Source: a virus
Reading direction: 5' to 3' (one strand)
DNA length: 64,000 nucleotides
IMG/VR virus record: IMGVR_UViG_3300032334_000335
Coordinates: 22,556-86,555 of that record
The position numbers and the translations under genes are program-made. Each line of letters begins with the position of its first letter. The first letter of the stretch is position 1. Below the pieces are notes generated by a model. It made no database searches, had not been told where the DNA came from, and saw nothing but the letters and a program-made list of their open reading frames with translations. Of this stretch, positions 13,884-22,926 are shown one piece after another.

Positions 13884-14737
13884 TATTTTAATTTCTCTTC
13901 TATATTTGAACTAAAGCCGGCCTTGAACATATCAGACAAGAATCCTTTTTCTACGTATTCTCGATATTGTTGTTTTGTTACCAACGGTTCAAACATATTG
14001 GCTCGAAAAGAATCGTAGTTAAACACAGTTAAGTCTTGTGTCTTTAATGCATGAAATATAATGTTTGCAAAAATCTGAGCATTTATTTTCGAAAGATGGT
14101 TGAATCGGATGTCATACCCTGTATTCTTAACCCAATCATTATAAGATTTGAAATTAATAATCTCAGACTCAGACACTTTTCCAAGAAAAAAATCCGGACA
14201 TAAGAAGTTTGTCGGGCGATCTCCCATTGGTAGTGTTATGTTAAAGTTACTTTGAGAATATGTTTGAACTACTAAAAACTTAGAGTTAGGATATGCTTGA
14301 GCTAGAGATTTAATAGTATGTATATAAGAATAATAGTTAATAGCATCTATATGCATATCTCTATTTGTTATATAAAACTCTAGATGTTTTCTGTTTTTAA
14401 TAAACCAGTTAGCTGCTTCGCCTTCGTACGACTCGATATTATTCCAAAAATAGCAAGATGTCTCAGGATACATCAACTGTATATTAAAATGTAAACGCCC
14501 TGCATTAGTCATAACAAATATTACTACATCGCCATCTACTAATTTGTTTGTAGATACGTCTTCTACTAGTTTTCTCATAGAATAGGATAAACTGCTACCA
14601 GCAACTGCAGAGTTTGACACTGGCATATTTAAAAAGTGGCCAACTCTTTCCATCCAAGAAACTATTTCCTTGGCGTGTTCGTTGCCTCCATATTGCTGAG
14701 ATGCAAAACTATCTCCGTAAATCCTAAGGGTGTTCAT
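13883..14737 (-). CDS. SGNH/GDSL-hydrolase-like protein (second copy)
   Basis: 284 residues. LRIYGDSFASQQYGG carries the GDS nucleophile, followed by SNSAVAGSSLSYS (the Gly block) and DVVIFVMTNAGRLHF (the Asn block). Near the C-terminus DIRFNHLSKINAQIFAN supplies a likely catalytic His in an N-H pair, preceded by Asp. It is related in plan but not closely to the product of 10098-10880. A remarkable feature is a C-terminal tail of about 45 residues beyond the hydrolase fold. As for the first copy, an esterase acting on a decorated polymer is inferred from context. Confidence 0.72.
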   Translation of the reverse strand: MNTLRIYGDSFASQQYGGNEHAKEIVSWMERVGHFLNMPVSNSAVAGSSLSYSMRKLVEDVSTNKLVDGDVVIFVMTNAGRLHFNIQLMYPETSCYFWNNIESYEGEAANWFIKNRKHLEFYITNRDMHIDAINYYSYIHTIKSLAQAYPNSKFLVVQTYSQSNFNITLPMGDRPTNFLCPDFFLGKVSESEIINFKSYNDWVKNTGYDIRFNHLSKINAQIFANIIFHALKTQDLTVFNYDSFRANMFEPLVTKQQYREYVEKGFLSDMFKAGFSSNIEEKLK

Positions 14738-14738
14738 G

Positions 14739-15689
14739 TTAATCGTTAAAAATCTTGTTTATATTTACATCTGTAGTACAATGACAAATGCGTTTATTAC
14801 ATATTACAGGATCAGTAGGCCACATAATACCTTCCGGATTGTTGATATTTCCTATCGACCCATTAATCCCACAGTTTGATAATAGTATATCTCCATGATG
14901 GTCCACAAATAAACTCTTTAATCCCACTTCGCAAGAATATCCGTAAAAGTTTGTCATACCATCATTGATATATTTCAATGAGTTTGGTGCGTGTTCAACT
15001 TCGCCGTCATCTAGATAAAAATCAGACCATATGTCTACTGTTTTTGGCTGAACTTCAAAATGCGATAGAAACTTTTCAGTGTTGCCGTTGTTATGGTTGA
15101 ACCATTCTAGTTGCTCATTGGAATATAAATGTGCTGATCGATTCTCACCAGTCCAATCTAAAATTCTTACAGGTTCTACTCTTACGTGTTCGATTTTAGA
15201 TAGTTTTTCAATCATTTCAATACAATGATCCCATCTCGAAGGCAGCATCATGACTCGGACACAAACAGGAGTATGCCAGCCTGCGGCTGAAATCTTTTCA
15301 ACAAACTGCGGATCAGGAAACTCTGGGTGATAAGAAAAACAAATGTAGTTTAGCATCTTAGCTATTTCATCCCAGTATCTTACTGGTTTAGCTGCATTAC
15401 TAGTCAATCCAATAGTATGTCCAGCTTCATAAAATGTTTTTACAATCTCAGGAAGAAACGGACTTACACTCGGTTCGCCACCTGCTATAGTACAATGTAT
15501 AGTTGGATATTTTTTAAACAACTGCTGAAAGAATCTTCTGGCATTATCCCAATCATAGTTATGATTTGCACCATTATGCAAACTCGCAGGACAATAAGAA
15601 CAAGAGTTAGTACATATATTGTTGATAATCCATGTGAGATGTAATGACGGAGCTGTAGGAGCTTGTACTACTTTTATTATTTTTTTCAT
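14739..15689 (-). CDS. Radical SAM protein
   Basis: 316 residues. The cluster motif is C-x3-C-x2-C (C26, C30, C33 in NNICTNSCSYCPA), and AGGEPSVSP at 69-77 binds SAM. The core strands follow (TIGLTSNAA, CFSYHPEF, VRVMMLPSR). The C-terminal third carries more cysteines (YSCEVGLKSL, LLSNCGINGS and CNKRICHC) that could bind an auxiliary iron-sulphur cluster as in SPASM or Twitch proteins. Substrates of that class are often peptides or sugars. It overlaps the downstream 15686-16732 gene by 4 bases, and a second radical SAM gene lies next but one. Confidence 0.85.
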   Translation of the reverse strand: MKKIIKVVQAPTAPSLHLTWIINNICTNSCSYCPASLHNGANHNYDWDNARRFFQQLFKKYPTIHCTIAGGEPSVSPFLPEIVKTFYEAGHTIGLTSNAAKPVRYWDEIAKMLNYICFSYHPEFPDPQFVEKISAAGWHTPVCVRVMMLPSRWDHCIEMIEKLSKIEHVRVEPVRILDWTGENRSAHLYSNEQLEWFNHNNGNTEKFLSHFEVQPKTVDIWSDFYLDDGEVEHAPNSLKYINDGMTNFYGYSCEVGLKSLFVDHHGDILLSNCGINGSIGNINNPEGIMWPTDPVICNKRICHCTTDVNINKIFND

Positions 15690-16732
15690 AAATTAATTAT
15701 CTCTGCTTTCTTAATGCTGTTAAAAGCACTCCATACATTTATGTTCCATTCAATCTTTTCTTTTTCAGAAAGTTCAGGAAGATGAATGATCTCGCCTTCT
15801 TTTATTTTGTAACTATGCAATCTAGCTACTGGTATAAATCCTAAAGCAAGATCTTCAAGTCTCATTCTAGGATTGATTTTTTCTGAAAAGTTATTTTTTC
15901 TCCACCAGTTGTAAAGATCAATACGTGTCGAATAATCAGAATCTGGCCTAAAATTCATATATGATTCAGCTGCAAATCTTGCTTGAGGGCGGATTTGTCC
16001 TCGGATAACAACTTCAATATCATCGTCATGACATGCACTTGACCAATGCTTTCCAAGAGTGTTGTATCCAAGATATAACCAACCCCATTTATGTTCCGAT
16101 GTAAACAAAAAATAATCTTCAGGTTCTAATGGCTCGTGCAAATAATCTTCAGGAACAATATCATTAGGATCGCCCTTAGGCAAAAAATCAAATAAGCAAG
16201 TACATATAGATTTCGTTTCTTTATTCCATGTTCTATATACAGCTTCAAAATTATGAATCTGCTCATTTAATCTTAAAAAAGCAGCGTGAGTAATTTTATC
16301 ATGAATGTCTCCTGGCCAAACAGGATTGTATTCAGGATGCTCGGATGGTTTATCAAAGTAACCTTCGGAAATAAGACGTTCTAATCTATCTCCGTATACT
16401 TCAAACTCCTCGTGAAGATCATTTAAAACGTGAGCATTGTTTCGTAAATCTTCTACAGAAACTATTTCTGTTAAATGCCTATCGTAGTGTGCATTGATAT
16501 ACTCAATATTCTGTTTAAACTCTTGAAAGTTTTCTTCAATCTCTACTTCATTTAAAATTTTTCTGTAGTTAAACTTGATTAAGTTATTTCTAGAGTTATT
16601 CTCGTCAATCAACCTCGACCATCTGTCAGCTATATCCATGTCAACAATAGCATAGAATAACTCGAGATTGTCTTGAGTTTTAGAGTTTTCTACTGTGACC
16701 TTAAGAGTTTTATTCTTTTTCCAGTCGGTCAT
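15686..16732 (-). CDS. Protein of unknown function between two radical SAM genes
   Basis: 348 residues with no family I recognise. The N-terminal half is helical and charged (LIKFNYRKILNEVEIEENFQ), the C-terminal half has strands and aromatics (EDYFLFTSEHKWGWLYLGYN, then HWSSACHDDDIEVVIRGQI). The Trp/Tyr/Gly block and HWSSACHDDD could form a binding site, but no known catalytic triad is apparent. It overlaps both radical SAM genes by 4 bases, so it may act as partner, substrate-binding protein or substrate of them. Confidence 0.6.
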   Translation of the reverse strand: MTDWKKNKTLKVTVENSKTQDNLELFYAIVDMDIADRWSRLIDENNSRNNLIKFNYRKILNEVEIEENFQEFKQNIEYINAHYDRHLTEIVSVEDLRNNAHVLNDLHEEFEVYGDRLERLISEGYFDKPSEHPEYNPVWPGDIHDKITHAAFLRLNEQIHNFEAVYRTWNKETKSICTCLFDFLPKGDPNDIVPEDYLHEPLEPEDYFLFTSEHKWGWLYLGYNTLGKHWSSACHDDDIEVVIRGQIRPQARFAAESYMNFRPDSDYSTRIDLYNWWRKNNFSEKINPRMRLEDLALGFIPVARLHSYKIKEGEIIHLPELSEKEKIEWNINVWSAFNSIKKAEIINL

Positions 16733-18039
16733 TCTACCCTTCCTACTAGATCCTTAACTACTGTCATCTCTGGGATTACTTCAAAGGTATTTTCATTTCT
16801 AAGTTCATCAATCTTATTAGTGTTCCACATAAACTTCTGGGCTGCATATAAATCAAATGGTTTTTCAAGCTCGCTGAAAATGTGAGTGAATGCATGATCA
16901 ATAGTTGTATTGTACTTCTTATTATGCTCGCTGATAAACAATTTAAGTTCTGCTATTGTTTCTTTTCTATAGTCATCTGGCAATATATGAACATGATAAT
17001 GAGTTGGATGTTCTAAAAGATTAATAAAGAAATTTTGATACTTGTGTCTTTCGCAGACCACACCAATATCAATAAGGTGATTGATTATCGCAGGCAGTCT
17101 ACGAACGTTCCATGCACCGATGGTCATACCTGGCCTTACAGTTATGTTATCTAACGTAGTTAGTAACTTTAAGTTTTCTTCTACTTTAGACCAAACAGTT
17201 CCAGATCGTATTAACTCGGCACGTGGTCCGATCTCGTCAATGCTTGGCCAAACTTCAATTTTTCCATTTTCCCATTGACTCCAATAATCTAATGCGCTCT
17301 TTCCATTATATGTCAACGTAGAACAGTTTGTATTGTAACTGATCTTAACATCAAACCTTTTATTTTCAACTAGAAGATCTAAAGTCTGCCAATGTTCCGG
17401 CATGAGCAATGGTTCGCCGCCTGCAAAATAAATTTTCTGCACATGCTTGACTTGATCCTTTAGAAAATCATAGTTAGTCTTGTCTTCGACGCTTTCAATA
17501 CTCCATACTTTTTCTTGGTCCGACCATCCTAGCTTTTTGTGATCAGGGACCCAAGCCGAACTGTAGCGTGGTCCGCAGCTTCTGCATTTAAAGTTGCAGA
17601 GATTACTGAATCGAAAATCCCAATATTTTAACTGCATAGTCTTACAGGTACCGTCAGGTTCGGTAATTTCTGGAATGATTTTTATAAAATCTTTAAACTC
17701 TTTGTTCTGCCAATATCTGCCGCTTTCACCTGTAACTTTTTCTCTATCAAAACAAGTGGCGCAAATCTTTGGTTCTTCTTTATTAAGAAACTGTACTCGC
17801 AACTCTTTCATATTATCGCTATTCCAAATTTCTTCAATAGACTGTTTGTTTAAGTCTCCGGCAAAATAGTTATGATGACTTGTAAGACAGCAAGGGACTA
17901 CTTTACCATTTGGTTCAAAATTTAAATGTAGGAATGGTACAACACAAAGGGTTTCTTTAGACATTTGGTTCTTCTTTTTAATGAGCTTACGTTTATATTT
18001 ACGATAATACTTTTCTAGTGTAGCATATATTGGAATCAT
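16729..18039 (-). CDS. Radical SAM protein with N-terminal SPASM/Twitch-like domain
   Basis: 436 residues. Residues 32-100 look like a SPASM or Twitch domain (CVVPFLHLNFEPNGKVVPCC, later ICATCFDRE), normally a C-terminal auxiliary-cluster module; here it precedes the core. The radical SAM motif C-x3-C-x2-C is C148, C152, C155 in SNLCNFKCRSC, and AGGEPLL is the SAM site. The rest is the usual barrel. A basic stretch of 20 residues begins the protein. The start ATG at 18039 gives a 4-base overlap; a second possible start at 17964 has AGAAGAACC upstream. Peptide or protein modification is the usual role of this class. Target unknown. Confidence 0.85.
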   Translation of the reverse strand: MIPIYATLEKYYRKYKRKLIKKKNQMSKETLCVVPFLHLNFEPNGKVVPCCLTSHHNYFAGDLNKQSIEEIWNSDNMKELRVQFLNKEEPKICATCFDREKVTGESGRYWQNKEFKDFIKIIPEITEPDGTCKTMQLKYWDFRFSNLCNFKCRSCGPRYSSAWVPDHKKLGWSDQEKVWSIESVEDKTNYDFLKDQVKHVQKIYFAGGEPLLMPEHWQTLDLLVENKRFDVKISYNTNCSTLTYNGKSALDYWSQWENGKIEVWPSIDEIGPRAELIRSGTVWSKVEENLKLLTTLDNITVRPGMTIGAWNVRRLPAIINHLIDIGVVCERHKYQNFFINLLEHPTHYHVHILPDDYRKETIAELKLFISEHNKKYNTTIDHAFTHIFSELEKPFDLYAAQKFMWNTNKIDELRNENTFEVIPEMTVVKDLVGRVE

Positions 18040-19727
18040 ACATTTTCTCTCGTTAACTTAAACTGTTGTTCTAGCCAATCAAAATCATTGATCTTCGCTA
18101 GATCAGAGGGAGAATCTTTCCATTTCATCCCAAACTCTTTGCCGGCAAGTGCTCCTGCATATGCATAGAATCCATAAGGAACATTTTCTTCTAATGTACA
18201 CCAGCGGTCTAATCGAGTCTGTGTCTCAGCTTCAACTTGCCCATCGATAATTTTACTTGCCAGTTTACAGCATTCTCTAAAAGCAGACTTCCAGGTGTTA
18301 AACGGATCAGTGTTAAACGATGTAATATTCGACACTCGAGGGATGGCTCTAAATCGCTTACTGATAGATGTAGTCATATCAGCTGAAGATGTATCCATAG
18401 CTAATGTTAAATCTCTAGGCAACAGTTTAACTCCTCCATAACCATACGTTAGATTGTTAATGGGATTTTTACTATGCCATACACAGACAATGTCTCGTTC
18501 ATATCGAGAAACTCGATAATCAAAGTTGAAATCATCAGTTATTACAGCATCACCATCGACTACCCAAAACATGTGTGTATCTACTAGTTTAGCTGCTTCT
18601 ATATGTGCCTGATGTATTCCTTTAACACCGTGAACTCGTTTTGCATTTTTAAATCTCGAAGATAGATTTTTAAAATTTTCATCTGCATTTGGTTCATTGT
18701 AACTAATGAAAACTATGTCATATGGTTTATGAACTGATACTACTATCTCATGCTCTTTCTGCTCTAGCAAAAATCTAAAATCTATTTCTTTAGCAGTCCT
18801 TGGTGAATGTTTTGACATCAGCATGATACCATTGTATGTTTTTTCACTTTTAAATCTGTGTTGAAATGCATGATTTATATTTCTATCAAAGTCATAAGCA
18901 CCGTTATTAGGATCAAAATATAAATCAAATATTGTTTCGTCGGTGACTTTTATTTCTGGCCATATGACCCAAAACATTTCTTGGGGTGATGTTTCTAGTA
19001 GCTGTTGATATTCTGCGTATGTATCTATAAAATATCTAGGATATCTGCTTATAGTTACAACAGTATCGTGTTCTTTTTTGTCTACAGGAAATCTGTTTTC
19101 GATTTCTCTCTTAGACAGTGGATTATTCCTCGGACTTAACATTGTTCCATTAACATATTCCTCAGATGGTCCGCATCTGTTTTTAAAAATATGTGTGGTA
19201 TTTCTGTCAAAGTCATATGTGCCGTCTAACGGATCAAAAAATATTTTAAAAACTGAATCATCTAATATCTCCGTGCCTTCCCATACAGTCCACAACATTT
19301 CCGTTGTTGAAGAGTTGACAGCTTTTAAATAATCGTCATACGAAGATATTGTGAATCTATCATATACTCTAGGTTTAGATAACTCAATGTCTATTTCTTT
19401 TTTTTCTAAGAAAAATCTATTATCAAACTCTTTATTAGATACAGATGATTTTTTTGGAAATAGGCAAATACCCGAACGTCTAAAATTATAAAAACCATTT
19501 TTAAATACGTGTATGTATTTTCGATCCCATACTGGGACTTCGAAAGTTTTTAAATCAATAATATCATTTAATACGACATCATCCCACATGACCCAAAACA
19601 TCGATGTTAGAGATCGGCGTGATATCTCATTAAATGAGATATTCTCAAATCGCTGAGCAAGCGGATATTTAGATTTTAGCTTTTGCCATTCGTCGGTTTC
19701 TTTTCCGACATAAAATATATCATACAT
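18036..19727 (-). CDS. Glycosyltransferase-like protein with three degenerate N-terminal repeats
   Basis: 563 residues. The C-terminal part (about 335-563) is a GT-A-like domain: YDIVFISYNEPNADENFKNL, then RVHGVKGIHQAHIEAAK and MFWVVDGDAV with DGD at 391-393 as a DxD candidate. Ahead of it are three divergent copies of the middle of the same domain, anchored by FWVMW (44-48), LWTVW (145-149) and FWVIW (252-256), each followed by a similar DFDRN and KKE pattern. Their DxD positions are replaced, so they are probably non-catalytic. The domain is a paralogue of the next gene downstream in the genome (19720-20613). Role: sugar transfer to virion or envelope components is inferred. Confidence 0.72.
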   Translation of the reverse strand: MYDIFYVGKETDEWQKLKSKYPLAQRFENISFNEISRRSLTSMFWVMWDDVVLNDIIDLKTFEVPVWDRKYIHVFKNGFYNFRRSGICLFPKKSSVSNKEFDNRFFLEKKEIDIELSKPRVYDRFTISSYDDYLKAVNSSTTEMLWTVWEGTEILDDSVFKIFFDPLDGTYDFDRNTTHIFKNRCGPSEEYVNGTMLSPRNNPLSKREIENRFPVDKKEHDTVVTISRYPRYFIDTYAEYQQLLETSPQEMFWVIWPEIKVTDETIFDLYFDPNNGAYDFDRNINHAFQHRFKSEKTYNGIMLMSKHSPRTAKEIDFRFLLEQKEHEIVVSVHKPYDIVFISYNEPNADENFKNLSSRFKNAKRVHGVKGIHQAHIEAAKLVDTHMFWVVDGDAVITDDFNFDYRVSRYERDIVCVWHSKNPINNLTYGYGGVKLLPRDLTLAMDTSSADMTTSISKRFRAIPRVSNITSFNTDPFNTWKSAFRECCKLASKIIDGQVEAETQTRLDRWCTLEENVPYGFYAYAGALAGKEFGMKWKDSPSDLAKINDFDWLEQQFKLTRENV

Positions 19728-20613
19728 TTATCGGCACCGAAAAATATGTAAGACCGAGATTAACAGCTTCTTCATAGAGATCAAGAGTGTACTTGCTTTG
19801 TTGGGCATTAAAGTTTGGCCAATCGAATCCAAGTTTTACTTTTAGGTTTCTTCCAAGATCTTCTATTTCATATCCTAGATGATCGTGGTTAACATGTTGT
19901 TCATATATATTTCTTAATATTTCAAAATCTCTAACTTGTACATAATCCCAATCGGTGCAGTTAGTCATCCATGTGCCTAGTCGGGCACCGTGTATTGCAT
20001 AAAGACCATTTTCTTCGTGTGCTCCAACTGTTGACCACATACGCAATCTATGAATATTGTGCCACCAAATGCGTTCTTTGATTTCCTGAGGTGGAACTTT
20101 AACTCCGTCAAGCAATGTCATTTTAACACCTTCACGGAATCCTGCTCTCCAGGCTTGGAATGGACTACCTGTAATAATACTATCGCTGTATACTCTTGGA
20201 AAATTACGATATCCATCTTCCCAACAAAAATCAACCTGTCCTCTTTCGCTATCACTGGCTTCATGTGTTTTCATGTTTAAAACAAAATCACGTTTCCAAA
20301 CTTTTGGGCCGCCATTACCGTAACATAAGCCGTTAATAACATTCTTTCCGCACCATCCATAGACTTGAATCTTTGGATCGGACATATCGAGATCAAGATT
20401 AAAAAACTTTGGATCAACGATGTTATCTGCGTCAATGGTTACGAACCATTCAGTTTCTGAAGCTTCGGCGGCAGCTTTGTGTGCAGCATCTGACCCTTTA
20501 ACTCCATGTATACGTTTTGCCCAAGGCACTTTATTACACAGATCTGCATAGTGTAAATCAGCATTAGGTTCATCATAGCTGAGAAAAATAATATCAAACT
20601 CTATTACTTTCAT
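19720..20613 (-). CDS. Glycosyltransferase-like protein, paralogue of the repeat protein
   Basis: 297 residues in one GT-A-like domain. FDIIFLSYDEPNADLHYADL and AKRIHGVKGSDAAHKAAAEA match the corresponding blocks of the 18036-19727 product, and WFVTIDADNIVDPKF has an intact DxD (DAD) for metal and sugar nucleotide. GYGNGGPKVWKRDF-like and later blocks SPFQAWRAGFREGVK repeat the same family pattern. Unlike its paralogue it has no extra repeats. The intact DxD makes it the better enzyme candidate. It overlaps both neighbours by a few bases. Confidence 0.75.
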   Translation of the reverse strand: MKVIEFDIIFLSYDEPNADLHYADLCNKVPWAKRIHGVKGSDAAHKAAAEASETEWFVTIDADNIVDPKFFNLDLDMSDPKIQVYGWCGKNVINGLCYGNGGPKVWKRDFVLNMKTHEASDSERGQVDFCWEDGYRNFPRVYSDSIITGSPFQAWRAGFREGVKMTLLDGVKVPPQEIKERIWWHNIHRLRMWSTVGAHEENGLYAIHGARLGTWMTNCTDWDYVQVRDFEILRNIYEQHVNHDHLGYEIEDLGRNLKVKLGFDWPNFNAQQSKYTLDLYEEAVNLGLTYFSVPINV

Positions 20614-21233
20614 TTGATTTCCATTACATAGTTTTTAAATAATCTTCTTGTATAAACACTAAACTTCGCAGGAACATCAACATCTTCATAAATCATCGGA
20701 GATTCGCTTAGATCGGAAATTTTAAAAGACAGCATTTTATAAAGAACATTAGGATCATTATAGTCTGTTATAAGAAAACTCATTTCTAAAGAACCTTCCC
20801 ATATTACTTTACGTTTCTTTGCAGGTTGATATTTCTTAGGAAGTTTTTTTGAACCTCCAAGTTCCTCTGTTAACTCGAAAGTTAAAGTTTTTTTCTTTTT
20901 ATTATATGTTACAAATAAATCTGGTTTTTCGATATCCGACCATTTCTTGTCAACTATTCTGTGTAATACATCATCTATCTTATAGACATTCTTAAGCTCG
21001 GCAACTTCAAAAGTACCAGTGGTAAGATCTACAAAACAATTTTGTATTCTTACTTTGCCTTCGATGACTCTTTCAGCGATCTCATTGTCTATAACAATCT
21101 TGTTAGTCTCGTGTTCAAAAGCCGATTCGGGTCCGATACTTACAATTTCTCCAGTATCGGAATTAAACAACGCTACGTAAATCAACGGAACATAAGGAAT
21201 TTCTAAAGGTTCAAGTTCGATTACTTCTTCCAT
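20610..21233 (-). CDS. Protein of unknown function beside the glycosyltransferases
   Basis: 207 residues, mostly beta-strand by composition. It opens with an acidic, hydrophobic block MEEVIELEPLEIPYVPLIYV, followed by ALFNSDTGEIVSIGP and later FVTYNKKKKTLTFELTEELGG. The lysine-rich patch and the final TRRLFKNYVMEIK are basic. It may be a virion-associated or carbohydrate-binding protein. It overlaps both neighbouring transferase genes, so it is probably made with them. I do not recognise the family. Confidence 0.65.
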   Translation of the reverse strand: MEEVIELEPLEIPYVPLIYVALFNSDTGEIVSIGPESAFEHETNKIVIDNEIAERVIEGKVRIQNCFVDLTTGTFEVAELKNVYKIDDVLHRIVDKKWSDIEKPDLFVTYNKKKKTLTFELTEELGGSKKLPKKYQPAKKRKVIWEGSLEMSFLITDYNDPNVLYKMLSFKISDLSESPMIYEDVDVPAKFSVYTRRLFKNYVMEIK

Positions 21234-22066
21234 AAAATCTCCTCTAATACGTTAATAAACTCATCTGTCATTTTATCTTTTTCTACATAATGAACAATAT
21301 TGTGTTGTTGGTAGTTTCCTATTTTTAGCTTGCCAGATTTGTTAAGATAAAATCCAACATGATCTGATACTGTTTCTGCTTCCCATGGCCAGTTCTGTAT
21401 CAACGGTTTTAGATGAGTGACTCTCGGAAACTCTAACTTATAAGAAATATCGTCGGCAATATCTAATAGTTTAGCCGAAAGTGCGAATGCTTCATCTGTT
21501 CCTAACACTCTAGGTTTATAAGCAGAAAGATGCAGATTAGAAAACTCCACAGGATTGCTTATTATAGCACGACCTAAGGTAAAAAATTCATTGGCTATCT
21601 CCGAATCTTTCTTGAAAAATGTCCAGAAAGAATAGAGATTAGGTAGATCATTTTTAATAAACGCTTTTCTGTAGTGCTCATCTTTTACAATCTCATCTCG
21701 ATATGTATAAGATCTATTGGCTATGTATAACTCTGAGTTTGCAATAAAGTAATCAATCCAATGACTGTAATCTCTGGTGAACAACATGTCAGCATCTAAG
21801 CATACTGTCTGATCAAAAGGAGTTAGTTTATCCATCCAACTGCGACCATCCCAGTGCGGAGGCAACTCCTTCTCGATTATATGATCAAACACCCATAAAG
21901 ATTTGAATCTCTCTAGCTGGCTTTTATCATCAATAACTATCGCAACTCTATCATATCCTTCTTTTTGAGTATTTTTAATACTGATAGCAAGGGCATATGC
22001 CATTGCAGGATAATCGATCGTTGATACATTGTTTGTAGATACTACTATAAGATAACCAAAATTCAT
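21221..22066 (-). CDS. Glycosyltransferase-like protein (DxD type)
   Basis: 281 residues. The N-terminal half is a GT-A-like Rossmann fold: YLIVVSTNNVSTIDYPAMAY, AIVIDDKSQLER, then FDQTVCLDADMLFTRD with DAD as metal site. Later HWIDYFIANSELYIAN and FPRVTHLKPLIQNWPWE resemble the acceptor region of GT8-like or related phage transferases. No membrane segment is present, so it is a soluble enzyme. A close neighbour with the same plan follows at 22063-22926. Confidence 0.75.
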   Translation of the reverse strand: MNFGYLIVVSTNNVSTIDYPAMAYALAISIKNTQKEGYDRVAIVIDDKSQLERFKSLWVFDHIIEKELPPHWDGRSWMDKLTPFDQTVCLDADMLFTRDYSHWIDYFIANSELYIANRSYTYRDEIVKDEHYRKAFIKNDLPNLYSFWTFFKKDSEIANEFFTLGRAIISNPVEFSNLHLSAYKPRVLGTDEAFALSAKLLDIADDISYKLEFPRVTHLKPLIQNWPWEAETVSDHVGFYLNKSGKLKIGNYQQHNIVHYVEKDKMTDEFINVLEEILWKK

Positions 22067-22926
22067 ATTAGCCCCATTAATGCATCGGCATTTCTTGTAA
22101 TACTTGATTTGTTCATAACATGAATATCCATACCTTTAGTCGAGGCAAGACAGTAGTTGTCATTTAGTGTCGGTGATACTAAAAACTTTAAAAGACCAGA
22201 TTCATTTACTTCAAGTAGTATGTCTCTGTCAAGTGCAGTTAACACAGGCGGCAAAGACACAGTGGCATTTGTTTCAAATCCGTCTAATATATGTTTTGCT
22301 ACACTAAATGAAATGTCATTTCGATATTGTCTAGTGGTAAATCTAAATAAATCGCCATAATAATCGTACCTATTCCTAACAAAATCTACCATGTCAAAAA
22401 TAGATTTTGAATAATCATTCTTGGTAAACATTATAGTTGTGGCCCAAAATAAGTGTACTCCGGTATCAGAAATATACCTATCATGGACTCCTAGTCTATC
22501 AATATCTACTATATCATTGATAGCTTTTGATATTAAAAAATCTTCTTCTACATCCCAGTATTGTGCTAGTCTGTCTGAAAATATTAAAAAGTCACTGTCT
22601 ATTAATAATGTTCTATCATACGGAGTAATATCCCAAGCAGAGCATCTATTGGCATTTACAAAAGGCACAACTTTATTTTCAACACCGTCATAGAGTTTAC
22701 GAGTATTATCAGTTTGAGGGCGATCAACTAGAATGATATTTTCAAAAACAGATTTTGCTTTGTCGTAAATGCCAGAAGCTTTCATCCATTCTGCTGTGGA
22801 CTCGTCAGTTACTAGTGAAGCAGGAACCTTGAGATGCTTTGACGCAAGGCCTCCGGCTATTATAGCATGTAGAGCATAATCAACTTCTGGATTGTTATGC
22901 GCAAATATTAAAATGCCTTTTTTCAT
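22063..22926 (-). CDS. Glycosyltransferase-like protein (DxD type, second)
   Basis: 287 residues with the same layout as its downstream neighbour: ILIFAHNNPEVDYALHAII, LVTDESTAEWMK, and YDRTLLIDSDFLIFSD, where DSD is the DxD. The C-terminal part has VAKHILDGFETNATVSLP and HVMNKSS. It overlaps the neighbour by 4 bases. Together they may transfer different sugars. Family level similarity to GT8-type or DUF-type phage transferases is my inference from the order of motifs. Confidence 0.72.
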   Translation of the reverse strand: MKKGILIFAHNNPEVDYALHAIIAGGLASKHLKVPASLVTDESTAEWMKASGIYDKAKSVFENIILVDRPQTDNTRKLYDGVENKVVPFVNANRCSAWDITPYDRTLLIDSDFLIFSDRLAQYWDVEEDFLISKAINDIVDIDRLGVHDRYISDTGVHLFWATTIMFTKNDYSKSIFDMVDFVRNRYDYYGDLFRFTTRQYRNDISFSVAKHILDGFETNATVSLPPVLTALDRDILLEVNESGLLKFLVSPTLNDNYCLASTKGMDIHVMNKSSITRNADALMGLI

